From Ruegeria atlantica (GTDB lineage: Bacteria > Pseudomonadota > Alphaproteobacteria > Rhodobacterales > Rhodobacteraceae): 64,000 nt of DNA. The stretch lies in NCBI RefSeq assembly GCF_001458195.1, contig NZ_CYPU01000068.1, positions 62,001 through 126,000 of the forward strand. The letters are read 5' to 3'. The notes beneath the pieces are model-generated. The model searched no databases. It saw only the letters and a list, made by a program, of their open reading frames with translations, and had not been told where the DNA came from. Shown here one piece after another: positions 1 to 7,772 of the stretch; the first letter of the stretch is position 1, and the number at the start of each line of letters is the position of its first letter. Position numbers and translations under genes: made by a program.

Positions 1-119
1 ACGTCGCCGCGCAATTGAGGGCGCAACGAGACCAAAGGCGCCTCGGCCAGCACAGCAGAGGGGATCAAAGCCGCCCCCAGCCCTGCTAAAAATCCACGTC
101 GAGAAAATCGATCAGTCAT
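1..119 (-). CDS. dacB: Probable D-alanyl-D-alanine carboxypeptidase/endopeptidase, N-terminus only (runs off the window)
   Basis: Only the first 39 codons are inside the window. Read on the minus strand from the ATG at 117-119 they give a twin-arginine-like export signal (SRRGFLAG, then a short hydrophobic stretch ending in AVLAEAPL), followed by SLRPQLRGD. An SRR-FLAG signal followed by a SLRP motif is what I associate with Rhodobacteral PBP4-type (DacB) carboxypeptidases, which trim peptidoglycan cross-links in the periplasm. It lies 65 bp downstream of nadD on the same strand. The export signal is seen directly. The DacB identity is inference from a very short stretch and could be wrong; any Tat-exported enzyme would start similarly. 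Confidence 0.5.
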   Translation of the reverse strand, partial: MTDRFSRRGFLAGLGAALIPSAVLAEAPLVSLRPQLRGD

Positions 120-184
120 AAGTCGAATAAAATCTCACAGATTAAATGCGCACAACCACAGATATGGATTATGCGCGCATGGGG

Positions 185-805
185 CTATTCCGGCAACACC
201 CCAGCGCCCCAGCCACCGCGCTCCCGGATTTGGCTCGAACTGACATCGACCATCGGTACGTTCACGAAACACCACGCGGGCGCATCGGAGCGGCCCAGCA
301 GACGCCGCGCCTGCCCATCTATGCGGTACTTGGCGTAAAGCCGCGCAGCAGGGGACATTCGCGCAGAAATCCGGTCGCCGGGGCGCGCAATCACACCGAC
401 AGGCACGCTGTCCATGATCAACCGCCAATTCTTCCACTTATGGAACTGCGCCAGATTATCCGCGCCCATGATCCAGACAAACCGCACTTTGGGATAAAGA
501 CGCCGCAGTTCGGCCAACGTTTCCGCTGTTGCGCGCGTCCTGGTGAGCGTCTCGATATCCGTCACCTCAACCCCAGGGTGTTGCATCAGCCCGCGCGCCG
601 CCGCCATTCGCTGCGCAAGCGGCGCAGGCCCCCGCGCCTTCAAAGGGTTGCCCGGAGACACCAGCCACCACACCCGATCCAGTCCAAACGCCTTCATCGC
701 CTCAAGCGTGACATGCACATGCCCCTGGTGCGGCGGGTCAAACGACCCTCCGAACAGCCCAATGACCTGCCCGGGCCGCGCGTATGGAATACTAAAACGA
801 TCCAT
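185..805 (-). CDS. nadD: Nicotinate-nucleotide adenylyltransferase
   Basis: NadD adenylates nicotinate mononucleotide to deamido-NAD in cytosolic NAD synthesis; the last step is supplied by nadE elsewhere in this window. The nucleotidyltransferase signature [11 protein letters not shown] is at residues 19-29, with the conserved (T/H)xGH nucleotide-binding histidines, and the C-terminal [10 protein letters not shown] matches the family's ISST-x-IR motif. From the ATG at 805 the protein is 206 aa, normal for the family. A longer version starting with TTG at 841 would overlap the MOSC stop codon. I prefer ATG 805 because an AAGG-type ribosome site precedes it and the extra 12 residues look unlike the family. 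It follows the MOSC gene closely, so co-transcription is likely. Confidence 0.92.
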   Translation of the reverse strand: MDRFSIPYARPGQVIGLFGGSFDPPHQGHVHVTLEAMKAFGLDRVWWLVSPGNPLKARGPAPLAQRMAAARGLMQHPGVEVTDIETLTRTRATAETLAELRRLYPKVRFVWIMGADNLAQFHKWKNWRLIMDSVPVGVIARPGDRISARMSPAARLYAKYRIDGQARRLLGRSDAPAWCFVNVPMVDVSSSQIRERGGWGAGVLPE

Positions 806-837
806 GCCTTGCTGATGTTCAGAACTGGTCAACGTTG

Positions 838-1305
838 TCAATCAATCGGTCGAACCTCATCGCCCAACGTGACCTGCCCCGGCCGCATCATCTCGGCGCA
901 CCACCCACCATGCCCCCGCACAGCGGAATAGCCGCCTTTGCCCAGCGCCTCCTCCATCCGGCTGCACGGCGCGCAGATAATGGTAAAACGCAGAACGGCC
1001 TCGCCTACCTGCACCTCACGCCCCTTGAGCGCCGCCAGATTGATCCCTGACACCACCAGATTGCGACGCAGGATGTCCGGATTAACCGGCCCCTGCCCAA
1101 GATATGACCCAATCGCCACCAGATGCTCCTGCTGGATCAGCGTCACCGCCCGCTTGCCTGCGCGGCCCCGGTCGCCATCAAGCCCATTGGTGGAGATCAT
1201 GCCCTCCTCAACCGCGAACATCTCCGCACGACGCTCAGGTCGCAGACCGATCCAGCCAATACGGCCAGGTTTGCACCAGTTGGATATCAATACACTCAGG
1301 GACAA
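838..1305 (-). CDS. MOSC domain protein
   Basis: A single MOSC (molybdenum cofactor sulfurase C-terminal) domain of 155 aa. Visible marks are GLDGDRG at residues 41-47, the hydrophobic core strand [11 protein letters not shown], and cysteines in CAPCSRM (111 and 114) plus Cys136. MOSC domains bind molybdopterin or carry sulfur, and several act in detoxifying N-hydroxylated compounds. The substrate here is unknown. The start is TTG at 1305, just after GGAGGTTAT; that Shine-Dalgarno is strong but close, so a start a few codons further in is possible. It sits between the broken exported-protein gene (12 bp away) and nadD. Family assignment is firm, role is not. Confidence 0.8.
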   Translation of the reverse strand: MSLSVLISNWCKPGRIGWIGLRPERRAEMFAVEEGMISTNGLDGDRGRAGKRAVTLIQQEHLVAIGSYLGQGPVNPDILRRNLVVSGINLAALKGREVQVGEAVLRFTIICAPCSRMEEALGKGGYSAVRGHGGWCAEMMRPGQVTLGDEVRPID

Positions 1306-1317
1306 ATAACCTCCGGT

Positions 1318-1902
1318 TTATCCGTTCATACATGTTTTGAATTCGGCGGATTCAGCAATCTCTTTCAGCGGCAAAAACGGAACGTCACTTTCGACAATAC
1401 ATTTAACATGAAGCTTGGAATCCGCTGACTGCTGCTTCCATTCAATCTGAGGATAATTAACGCTCTTTGGCAATTCCACCTTCGGTTCGATGAAAAATTC
1501 CAAGTATGCCAAATAGACTTGAGCTCTGATCTCATCACCAGTCAAAGCTACATATTTAAGCATCTGGTGCAAAAGTGACTTTTTGAGCTGTTGGCAGTCT
1601 TCGGTCAGTGCGAACTTTTCCTCGATATTTGCAAGTGATTGAAAGAACTTAAAGGCAACATAGTACCTTATAACGTGATCTGACCTATTCGAAACACTAA
1701 GCATAGTCAAAATACCTGCAGAAGCAAAATCATCCCCTTCGATTTAAGACGTCGACATCTGCGCCACATTGTATGTTGAGCAATAAGCTGCGTCTTTGTA
1801 CGCCTTGCAGTCCGGCAAATTTTCAGCACGAGCCGCCATTGAACTGATCGCCCCGAAAGCAAAAAAAGCCATCGAAATTATCACATAACTGCTCATCTTC
1901 AT
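1318..1902 (-). pseudogene. Exported small protein interrupted by an in-frame TAA
   Basis: From the ATG at 1902 (site CGGGAG upstream) the frame encodes a signal peptide (hydrophobic AFFAFGAISSM, likely cleavage after ARA) and a mature start ENLPDCKAYKDAAYCS, then hits TAA at 1744-1746 after 52 codons. The same frame continues without another stop to TAA at 1318-1320, giving 141 further residues rich in helix formers, with cysteines near the end (VKCIVES, KTCMNG). Read through, this is one 194-residue secreted protein. Read as annotated by rule, it is a 52-aa exported peptide plus a signal-less ORF that could start at TTG 1710 or ATG 1704. The shared frame with no intervening stop favours one gene broken by a nonsense change, or a sequencing error. 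I recognise no family. Confidence 0.6.
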
Positions 1903-2113
1903 TTGCCAATCTCCCGTTTGGGTTGTGTGTACACAGCAATCCTTACAGAGGAAATCCCTAGCACCTGGAACCCGCTGGTTTTAACCACTGGGCACTACGT
2001 CCCTGCAAACTGTGCAGACGGCTTCATCCGGCCTGATTGTTCATGATTGCCCCCATCCCAACCATCCGCTATCACACCGCCCAACTTGATTTCCCCGACC
2101 CAGAGGACGCGAC

Positions 2114-3769
2114 ATGGCCGCCTATCAATATGTCTACCACATGCAGGGTGTCTCCAAGACCTATCCCGGTGGCAAAAAGTGCTTTGAAAACATCCACCTG
2201 AGCTTTCTGCCCGGTGTGAAAATCGGTGTTGTCGGCGTCAACGGCGCCGGTAAATCGACGCTGATGAAGATCATGGCGGGCCTCGACAAGGACTTCACCG
2301 GCGAGGCCTGGGCCGCAGAGGGTGCCAAGGTCGGCTATCTGCCGCAGGAACCGAAATTGGATGAAACCCTCAGCGTTCGTGAAAACGTCATGCTGGGCGT
2401 GGCCGAAAAGAAGGCGATCCTTGATCGCTATAACGAACTGGCGATGAACTACAGCGACGAAACCGCTGATGAGATGGCGAAGCTGCAGGACGAGATCGAC
2501 AGCCAGAACCTCTGGGACCTCGACAGCCAGATCGACGTCTCGATGGAGGCGCTGCGCTGCCCGGCCGACGACGCCAACATCGCCAACCTTTCGGGCGGTG
2601 AGAAACGCCGCGTCGCGCTCTGCAAACTGCTGCTGCAGGCCCCCGACATGCTGCTGCTCGATGAACCGACCAACCACTTGGACGCCGAAACCATCGCCTG
2701 GCTGCAGCAACACCTAATCGACTACAAGGGCACCATCCTGATCGTCACCCACGACCGCTATTTCCTGGACAGCATCACCGGCTGGATCCTTGAACTCGAC
2801 CGTGGTCGGGGTCTGCCTTACGAGGGCAACTATTCCGCATGGCTGGAACAAAAGGCCAAACGGTTGGAGCAGGAAGCCCGCGAGGACAAGTCCAAGCAGA
2901 AGACCCTGCAGCGCGAACTGGAATGGATGCGTCAGGGCCAGAAGGCCCGTCAGGCCAAATCCAAGGCCCGGATCAACGCCTATAACGAGCTGGCAGACCA
3001 GTCCGAACGCGAAAAGTTGACCCGCGCCCAGATTGTCATCCCCAACGGCCAGCGCCTTGGCGGCAAGGTGATCGAGGTCGAGGGCCTGTCGAAACACATG
3101 GGTGACAAGCAACTGATCGAAGGTCTGGACTTCGCCTTGCCCCCCGGCGGCATCGTCGGTGTCATCGGCCCCAACGGCGCCGGTAAATCGACCCTGTTCA
3201 AGATGCTCACCGGGCAGGAACAGCCCGACAGCGGCACCATCACCCTGGGCGACACGGTCGAGCTGTCTTATGTCGACCAGTCCCGCGACGACCTCAAGGA
3301 CAACGACACCGTGTGGGAAGCGATCACCGGCGGCGCAGAGATCATCCAGCTAGGAGATGCGCAGGTCAATTCCCGCGCCTACTGCTCGTCCTTCAACTTC
3401 AAGGGCGGCGATCAGCAGAAAAAAGTCTCGCTGCTGTCGGGTGGTGAGCGCAACCGCGTCCACATGGCCCGCCTGCTGAAAGAGGGCGGCAACGTTCTGC
3501 TACTCGACGAACCCACCAACGATCTGGACGTCGAAACCCTGCGTGCGTTGGAAGACGCTCTGGTCGATTTCGCCGGCTGCGCCGTGGTCATCTCGCACGA
3601 CCGCTTTTTCCTCGACCGCATCTGCACGCATATTCTGGCCTTCGAGGGCGATGCGCATGTGGAATGGTTCGAGGGCAACTTCGAAGACTACGAAGAGGAC
3701 AAAAAGCGCCGCCTGGGACCGGACGCGCTGGAGCCCAAGCGGTTGAAGCATAAGAAGTTTGCGCGGTAA
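2114..3769 (+). CDS. ettA: Energy-dependent translational throttle protein EttA (ABC-F ATPase)
   Basis: ABC-F proteins lack membrane domains and act on the ribosome; EttA binds the E site and gates the first elongation steps according to ADP/ATP ratio. The 551-aa product has two ABC cassettes. The first has Walker A GVNGAGKST at 41-49, signature LSGGEKRR at 159-166 and Walker B MLLLDEPTNHLD. The second has [18 protein letters not shown] and LLLDEPTNDLD. Between them lies the Lys/Arg-rich linker (about 255-300), with an inserted arm in the first cassette near 95-140. The N-terminus YQYVYHMQGVSKTYPGGK is very typical of EttA. It is monocistronic, with site AGAGGA before the ATG. Confidence 0.95.
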   Translation: MAAYQYVYHMQGVSKTYPGGKKCFENIHLSFLPGVKIGVVGVNGAGKSTLMKIMAGLDKDFTGEAWAAEGAKVGYLPQEPKLDETLSVRENVMLGVAEKKAILDRYNELAMNYSDETADEMAKLQDEIDSQNLWDLDSQIDVSMEALRCPADDANIANLSGGEKRRVALCKLLLQAPDMLLLDEPTNHLDAETIAWLQQHLIDYKGTILIVTHDRYFLDSITGWILELDRGRGLPYEGNYSAWLEQKAKRLEQEAREDKSKQKTLQRELEWMRQGQKARQAKSKARINAYNELADQSEREKLTRAQIVIPNGQRLGGKVIEVEGLSKHMGDKQLIEGLDFALPPGGIVGVIGPNGAGKSTLFKMLTGQEQPDSGTITLGDTVELSYVDQSRDDLKDNDTVWEAITGGAEIIQLGDAQVNSRAYCSSFNFKGGDQQKKVSLLSGGERNRVHMARLLKEGGNVLLLDEPTNDLDVETLRALEDALVDFAGCAVVISHDRFFLDRICTHILAFEGDAHVEWFEGNFEDYEEDKKRRLGPDALEPKRLKHKKFAR

Positions 3770-3783
3770 AAACTTTGTTTGAA

Positions 3784-3812
3784 GCCCGGAACCTACGGAT
3801 GTGATTCCGGGC
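3784..3812 (+). terminator. Weak hairpin after ettA
   Basis: An 8-bp perfect inverted repeat, GCCCGGAA at 3784-3791 and TTCCGGGC at 3805-3812, separated by 13 nt, begins 15 bp after the ettA stop. No clear T-run follows, so termination here would be weak or factor-assisted. Confidence 0.4.
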
Positions 3813-4009
3813 CTCGAATAGCCTGTTTGGAGTGAGTAGCAGCGTAGATATCGGTAATACGGTTTGACCGGTGCGTGCTGCTATCTTTCTCAGCTTCTCC
3901 AGACCACTTGTGAGCCTCAAGCGGCCGGTCAGAGTTCAGCCTCTCACAACATAAGTCAGGTTGTCCGCGCATTCTTGATCTGTGCCTTACAACAGCCGGC
4001 GGAAATCAG

Positions 4010-4216
4010 TTACTTTCGCGACTGGTCGACTGGCTGTTGGTTTTCACCAATCCCAACCTGTTTCTCGTTCAGAACATCTCCAAAAAGCACAGTCAGTTCT
4101 TTTTTGTTAACCGCTCCAGAATTTGCAATTTGCGTTTTCCCGGCAAGCTCTTTGGGCATCGAATTTGCCTGCTCCGCTGACTTGAAAATATGGTCTAGGA
4201 TCGACTTGAAAAACAT
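4010..4216 (-). CDS. Possible small hypothetical protein (68 aa)
   Basis: From the ATG at 4216, preceded by GGGGAAAGAT, the frame encodes 68 residues beginning MFFKSILDHIFKSAEQ and ending in a polar, Gln-rich tail. The composition is that of a soluble amphipathic protein with no signal peptide or membrane helix. The frame stays open further upstream, but those residues are Arg/Pro-rich and look non-coding. I recognise no family. Support is only the ribosome site and a protein-like sequence in a gene-poor stretch whose base composition is more AT-rich than its neighbours. Confidence 0.35.
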   Translation of the reverse strand: MFFKSILDHIFKSAEQANSMPKELAGKTQIANSGAVNKKELTVLFGDVLNEKQVGIGENQQPVDQSRK

Positions 4217-4452
4217 ATCTTTCCCCGTGCGTGTTGGGTTTCTCGAAATTGTTTGAAACTGAATATTCGTTGCAATGTTCCGCTGCGGGCCGATCCGAGC
4301 GTGCGGTGGACGTCGGCTCAAGGACCGTGTTTCCGTGAGTGGCCACCCGCAGCGGTGCAGCGTACTTATGAAAGAAAGATCAAGCGCCAACGGGGAAGAA
4401 AACCGCGCTCCGCATCATTTTTGAATAGCCCGTCAAAAAGTCATTTTGTGAT

Positions 4453-4481
4453 GCGGCTTTGCGAGCTAAAGCTCATGCCGC
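4453..4481. repeat. REP-like imperfect hairpin 1
   Basis: An imperfect palindrome: outer arms GCGGC (4453-4457) and GCCGC (4477-4481), inner arms GAGC (4463-4466) and GCTC (4471-4474), with an asymmetric internal bulge. A bulged hairpin near a RAYT gene is the general shape of bacterial REP elements. A single copy cannot prove that it repeats elsewhere. Confidence 0.3.
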
Positions 4482-4639
4482 TGCCCCAATTGTGACGTTA
4501 CGACACTATTTATTGCTGATAGTTTTGGGTGCTTCTTTTGCGGATTGTCTGGATTCTAAACTGAGGTTTTTCGGCAGCGCGGGATGGGTGCTCGCAGCCT
4601 TCATTCCTCAGTATTAAAGAATCCAACTATAAAAAGGAT

Positions 4640-4668
4640 GGGGGAATTCACCGACCCTACGGTCCCCC
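4640..4668. repeat. REP-like imperfect hairpin 2, just downstream of the RAYT remnant
   Basis: Outer arms GGGGG (4640-4644) and CCCCC (4664-4668) enclose a one-sided bulge (aattc) and inner arms ACCG (4650-4653) and CGGT (4660-4663). On the minus strand it is preceded by GGGAGCTT, which contains a GGAG tetranucleotide of the kind found at the foot of REPs recognised by some RAYTs. It lies about 30 bp past the RAYT remnant's end. The link is inference. Confidence 0.35.
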
Positions 4669-4695
4669 AAGCTCCCTTTTGGTGACGCAGCCTCT

Positions 4696-5183
4696 TCATT
4701 CCAGATCAACCCGACCCGCACGAATATCGCGGTACATCGGCTAACATGGCCAATGGGTTGGATGGTTTACGAATCCGTGTTTGATGGGATTAACCCAGCA
4801 ATATGCCATGTGATTGCGATAATCTCGTCCATCACGGATCCAGTGCTCCCAAAACCTGCGTTGCCAATACCCACGTTCCTGTTTGACAACTTTCGACCCA
4901 CTCCGCGGGCCAAACGCGCCGACGCCCCACACAAAGCGACTTTTTATTAACCACCACCGTGTGGAATTATCCGCATCCCCGTTGGCAAGGTCCAAACCGC
5001 GTGCAGATGATCGGGCAACACAATAAACGCATCACACCAGAATGGCCGCTCTCTCTGCGTCATCACAAAGGCCGCCCGCAAATGTGCCACCTCGTGCACT
5101 AACTGCTCCGATGATCGATCGGCCAGAGACACGGTGGGAATGTACCTGACTCCGGGCATTCGGATGCGGCAGTAACTCGTCAT
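4696..5183 (-). pseudogene. REP-associated tyrosine transposase (RAYT, IS200/IS605-like Y1 family), frameshifted
   Basis: Two overlapping frames together give one RAYT. The first, from ATG 5183, has the family start MTSYCRIRMPGVRYIPTVSLADR and the metal-binding histidine motif LPDHLHAVW. The second has NGDADNSTRWWLIKSRF, then YWQRRFWEHWIRD and NPIKHGFVNHPTHWP. The join is near 4983: inserting one base in TTGCC/AACGGGGATG restores TLPNGDAD, which matches the family. A second lesion follows: after HWPC comes TAG (4741-4743), while the family-like tail YRDIRAGRVDLE continues in frame to TGA at 4696-4698. With one frameshift and one nonsense codon the gene is almost certainly dead. RAYTs are single-copy domesticated transposases linked to REP hairpins. 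Confidence 0.85.
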
Positions 5184-5509
5184 GCCGCAACCTGATCACA
5201 AGCTTGGTCAAAGGTTTCTAAATGCCCATCCAGCGCCCCGATCGCATAGCTTTACCTTATCAATGGCCGCTGAGCCAATAACCAAACCCGTCGGCGGATT
5301 CTTGTGCAAATCGGGAAACTGGCCCTCAAACCCTTGTACGAAACGCACAAAATCCCTTGTCACACGCCCACCCCGATGCCATATCAATGGGGCTTACGTT
5401 TTTCTATTTCGACCCACTGTCACCGTTTCCGGCGCTCAGTCTATCGATACAGACAACGACGCCGGGCTGCCGCAACTCCGTGGGCAGCACTAAACAGGAG
5501 ACAACGGAT
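5184..5509 (+). other. Upstream region and probable long leader of the cold-shock gene
   Basis: No gene is evident in these 326 bp. Open frames on the plus strand run into the csp frame but have unlikely composition. The stretch probably carries the csp promoter and a long 5' untranslated leader, a usual trait of cold-shock genes whose mRNA folding senses temperature. A candidate promoter is listed separately. Confidence 0.4.
5357..5385 (+). promoter_or_regulatory. Candidate promoter of the cold-shock gene
   Basis: TTGTCA at 5357-5362 and CATATC at 5380-5385 are spaced 17 bp, a plausible housekeeping-sigma arrangement. It would give a leader of about 115 nt before the ATG at 5510. The -10 is imperfect. 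Confidence 0.3.
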
Positions 5510-5716
5510 ATGCCCACAGGCACCGTAAAATGGTTCAACACCACCAAAGGTTTTGGCTTTATCGCACCTGAGGATGGCGGCAAAGACATTTTCGTTCACA
5601 TCTCGGCTGTCGAGCGTTCGGGCCTGACCGGTCTGGCCGACAACCAGAAAGTCACGTACGAGCTGCGCGCTGGTCGTGACGGCCGCGAAAGCGCCGACGA
5701 TATCGCACTGGCCTAA
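5510..5716 (+). CDS. Cold-shock protein (CspA family)
   Basis: A 68-aa single cold-shock domain that binds single-stranded RNA/DNA and melts mRNA structure. RNP1-type motif KGFGFIAPEDG and RNP2-type motif DIFVHISAVE are both present after the usual GTVKWFNTTKG start, and the length is exactly that of CspA. The ATG at 5510 follows AGGAGACAACGGAT. An intrinsic terminator begins 8 bp after the stop, so it is monocistronic. Temperature control through its leader is inference from the family. Several csp paralogues usually exist per genome, so I give no letter. Confidence 0.95.
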   Translation: MPTGTVKWFNTTKGFGFIAPEDGGKDIFVHISAVERSGLTGLADNQKVTYELRAGRDGRESADDIALA

Positions 5717-5723
5717 GGCCATG

Positions 5724-5751
5724 AAAGGGCAGAGGTCACCTCTGCCCTTTT
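5724..5751 (+). terminator. Intrinsic terminator of the cold-shock gene
   Basis: A 12-bp perfect stem (AAAGGGCAGAGG at 5724-5735, CCTCTGCCCTTT at 5739-5750) with a 3-nt loop, continuing into TTTT. Confidence 0.85.
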
Positions 5752-5894
5752 CACATCACGCGAGACAAAACTGCAACACAAGTGTGTCCCTGCGATTACA
5801 TCACAATACGATTACTCTTGGCAGATGATTGACCAGATCGGTTATCATTCCGACACTGGTTTACGATTTTCCTGTTGTCCTTAAGAGAACCGAT

Positions 5895-6455
5895 ATGTTC
5901 ACACGTCGCACTTTCCTTGCAGCATCTGCTGCCGCTGGCCTGACACCCGGTATTGCTTCGGCCAAGAAGAAAGCCGTTGAATACGACCCCACGCCCCAGT
6001 TCGTTCGGGTCAAGAAACAATTTCTGCCGGGGCAGCTTCTGGTCGCGCCACGGTCCTTCTACCTGTATCTCATCACAGAACCGCGCAAGGCGATCCGCTA
6101 TGGGTGCGGCGTTGGCAAGGCAGGTCTGGAATTCACCGGCACAGCCACGATCGACGTCAAGAAAGAGTGGCCGACCTGGCGCCCCACGAACGAGATGATC
6201 GAACGTGAACCGCTGACTTACGCTAAATTCAAGGACAATGATTATGTTCAACCGGGCGGTGATGGTAACCCTCTGGGGGCACGCGCGCTCTACCTGTTTC
6301 AGAATGGGGTCGACACCTATTTCCGTATCCACGGCACGACGCAGCCGCAAACCATCGGGCGCGCGGCCTCAAACGGATGCATTCGGATGCTGAACGCTCA
6401 TGTCATCGACTTGTATGAGCGTGTACCGGTCGGAACTGTGGTCACGGTGGTCTGA
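5895..6455 (+). CDS. Tat-exported L,D-transpeptidase (YkuD domain)
   Basis: L,D-transpeptidases make 3-3 peptidoglycan cross-links or attach proteins to the wall, in the periplasm, with a catalytic cysteine. The 186-aa product starts TRRTFLAASAAAG, a twin-arginine-type signal with likely cleavage after IASA (residue 23). The YkuD catalytic motif is intact: His146 in RIHGTT and Cys162 in SNGCIRM. The ATG at 5895 is chosen because it puts the signal at the N-terminus and follows AAGAGAA; the frame extends 22 codons upstream without a credible start. It is small, a catalytic domain with no LysM or other binding module. It stands alone, convergent with the SRAP gene. Confidence 0.92.
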   Translation: MFTRRTFLAASAAAGLTPGIASAKKKAVEYDPTPQFVRVKKQFLPGQLLVAPRSFYLYLITEPRKAIRYGCGVGKAGLEFTGTATIDVKKEWPTWRPTNEMIEREPLTYAKFKDNDYVQPGGDGNPLGARALYLFQNGVDTYFRIHGTTQPQTIGRAASNGCIRMLNAHVIDLYERVPVGTVVTVV

Positions 6456-6460
6456 GGCGG

Positions 6461-7075
6461 TCACGGCCCGGACCAGTCGACGTCCGTCGCCTCTTCGATC
6501 TGCAACAACCCGTCAGGCCAAGGCTGCGCCAGCGCCTTGGCGCCGTTCTCGGTTCCAGTAACCCATGTCTGAATGTCGGCAGGGTCCAGCAGGACGCCCA
6601 TTCGATGGTGTATCGGCTCCAGATCGGCATTTGGTGGGCAGGTCACAGCCGCAAATTGGTCAACACGCAAACCGCCCGGAGCCTGCCAACTGTCGGTGAT
6701 CGCAGCCAAGAACAGAGGTGAACCATTCGCTGAGGTGATGCGCCATGCGGTTTTTCGACGTTTTTCACCCGTCCACTCGTACCACCCGTCCATCGGAACC
6801 ACGGCCCGGCCAACGCCGTCGAAGGCGGTTTTGTCAAAGACGGTTTCGGACCGGGCGTTGATTATAGTTTCCATCACAGGCCGACCGCGCGCATTGACGC
6901 GCCCAACCGGGATCACGCCCCATCGCATGGGTGTCAGGCCGTGGGCAGTCAGGACGATCAATTCCTGACCCGGTTGAATGTTTTTTCGCAGCGGCTGCAG
7001 GTCCACATCACATCGGACGTTCAGTGTCTGGGCGATCTCAGACATTGGCCGTGTCAGAAAAAATCGCCCGGGCAT
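6461..7075 (-). CDS. SRAP/HMCES-like protein (YedK family) lacking the catalytic Cys2
   Basis: SRAP proteins crosslink to abasic sites in single-stranded DNA through the alpha-amino and thiol groups of Cys2, exposed after removal of Met1. The 204-aa protein has the fold's other active-site marks: INARSET (Asn73), DGWYEW (Glu100) and IHHRMGVLL (His156/157). Its N-terminus is MPGRFF rather than MCGRF, so the essential Cys2 is a proline, which also cannot offer a primary amine. No upstream alternative start supplies MCGRF. It begins 4 bp after the tesA stop, so it is the second gene of a tesA operon. Either it binds DNA without crosslinking or it uses other chemistry; this is inference. Confidence 0.88.
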   Translation of the reverse strand: MPGRFFLTRPMSEIAQTLNVRCDVDLQPLRKNIQPGQELIVLTAHGLTPMRWGVIPVGRVNARGRPVMETIINARSETVFDKTAFDGVGRAVVPMDGWYEWTGEKRRKTAWRITSANGSPLFLAAITDSWQAPGGLRVDQFAAVTCPPNADLEPIHHRMGVLLDPADIQTWVTGTENGAKALAQPWPDGLLQIEEATDVDWSGP

Positions 7076-7079
7076 CTTC

Positions 7080-7721
7080 TCAATCCTGCTTGGCCGAGGT
7101 TTCGACCAACTCCAACACGTAAGGCCCAAGCGCTGCTACGATCCGCGCCACGCCTTCTTTGTTGGGGTGAATTCCATCCGGTTGCATGAACTGCCGGACA
7201 GCGTTCGGGTCGCCGTTTGGCTGCAACCCTTCAAAAAAACTTTCTGCAAACACAAGTTGATATGCCTTGGCCAGATCCGGGTACATCGCATCAAATGCCT
7301 GCTTGTAATCGACCCCGTAATTCCCCGGTGCCTGCATTCCGATCAGCAAAACCTCAACCTCCGCCGCCCGGGCGGAGGTTACGATTGTCTCAAGGTGCGC
7401 GCGCGACACAGCCGGGTCGATACCGCGCAGCAGGTCATTGCCGCCCAGCGCCACAATCATCGCGTCCACGTCAGGTGTCAGTGTCCAATCGACACGCGCC
7501 GCGCCGCCCGCAGTTGTATCCCCGGATACTCCGGCATTGATCAATTGCACATCTGCGCCCTGATCCTTTAGCCATTGATCCAATTGTGGTACGAACCCGT
7601 CCTGTTCCGGCAGCCCGTATCCTTGTGTCAGCGAGTCCCCGAGGGCCGCGATAACCAACGGTTCCGCTGTGGCGGCAAAGCCGCAACACGCAAACAGTAA
7701 AGCCATCAGAGCCTTGCGCAT
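7080..7721 (-). CDS. tesA: Arylesterase / acyl-CoA thioesterase I (SGNH hydrolase, TesA-like)
   Basis: A 213-aa periplasmic SGNH hydrolase. After a signal peptide (ALMALLFACCGFAATA) comes the block I motif GDSLTQGYG at 28-36 with nucleophile Ser30, block III GGNDLLRG, and block V DGIHPNKEG with the catalytic Asp and His. These enzymes cleave short acyl esters or thioesters. The ATG at 7721 is chosen because it places the signal peptide first; the frame runs far upstream into sequence opposite ybbA. It is transcribed divergently from ybbA-ybbP, the same arrangement as in E. coli, which supports the name, and runs into the SRAP gene downstream. Confidence 0.9.
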   Translation of the reverse strand: MRKALMALLFACCGFAATAEPLVIAALGDSLTQGYGLPEQDGFVPQLDQWLKDQGADVQLINAGVSGDTTAGGAARVDWTLTPDVDAMIVALGGNDLLRGIDPAVSRAHLETIVTSARAAEVEVLLIGMQAPGNYGVDYKQAFDAMYPDLAKAYQLVFAESFFEGLQPNGDPNAVRQFMQPDGIHPNKEGVARIVAALGPYVLELVETSAKQD

Positions 7722-7772
7722 TTTTTGAACCACTCCATATCCCAAAATGACCGCCTCCTTTTGGAAGTACCT

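Larger units (their letters stand above)
4217..4695. other. Gene-poor stretch upstream of the small ORF and downstream of the RAYT remnant
   Basis: I see no convincing protein or RNA gene here. Short open frames on both strands have unlikely composition. The stretch is relatively AT-rich and contains two imperfect palindromes listed separately (4453-4481 and 4640-4668). Together with the damaged RAYT it looks like decayed accessory sequence between ettA and the cold-shock gene. Confidence 0.5.

Noticed and set aside
1926..1935. TGTGTACACA palindrome upstream of the broken exported gene
   Set aside because: Only 10 bp, low complexity and no second copy; not enough to call an operator.
3864..4256. 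Plus-strand open frame of 130 codons after ettA
   Set aside because: It is antisense to the small minus-strand ORF and has a Cys/Ser/Phe-rich, non-protein-like composition without a ribosome site.
5182..5493. Plus-strand open frame of 103 codons before the cold-shock gene
   Set aside because: Composition unlike a protein, no ribosome site, and it covers the likely csp promoter and leader.
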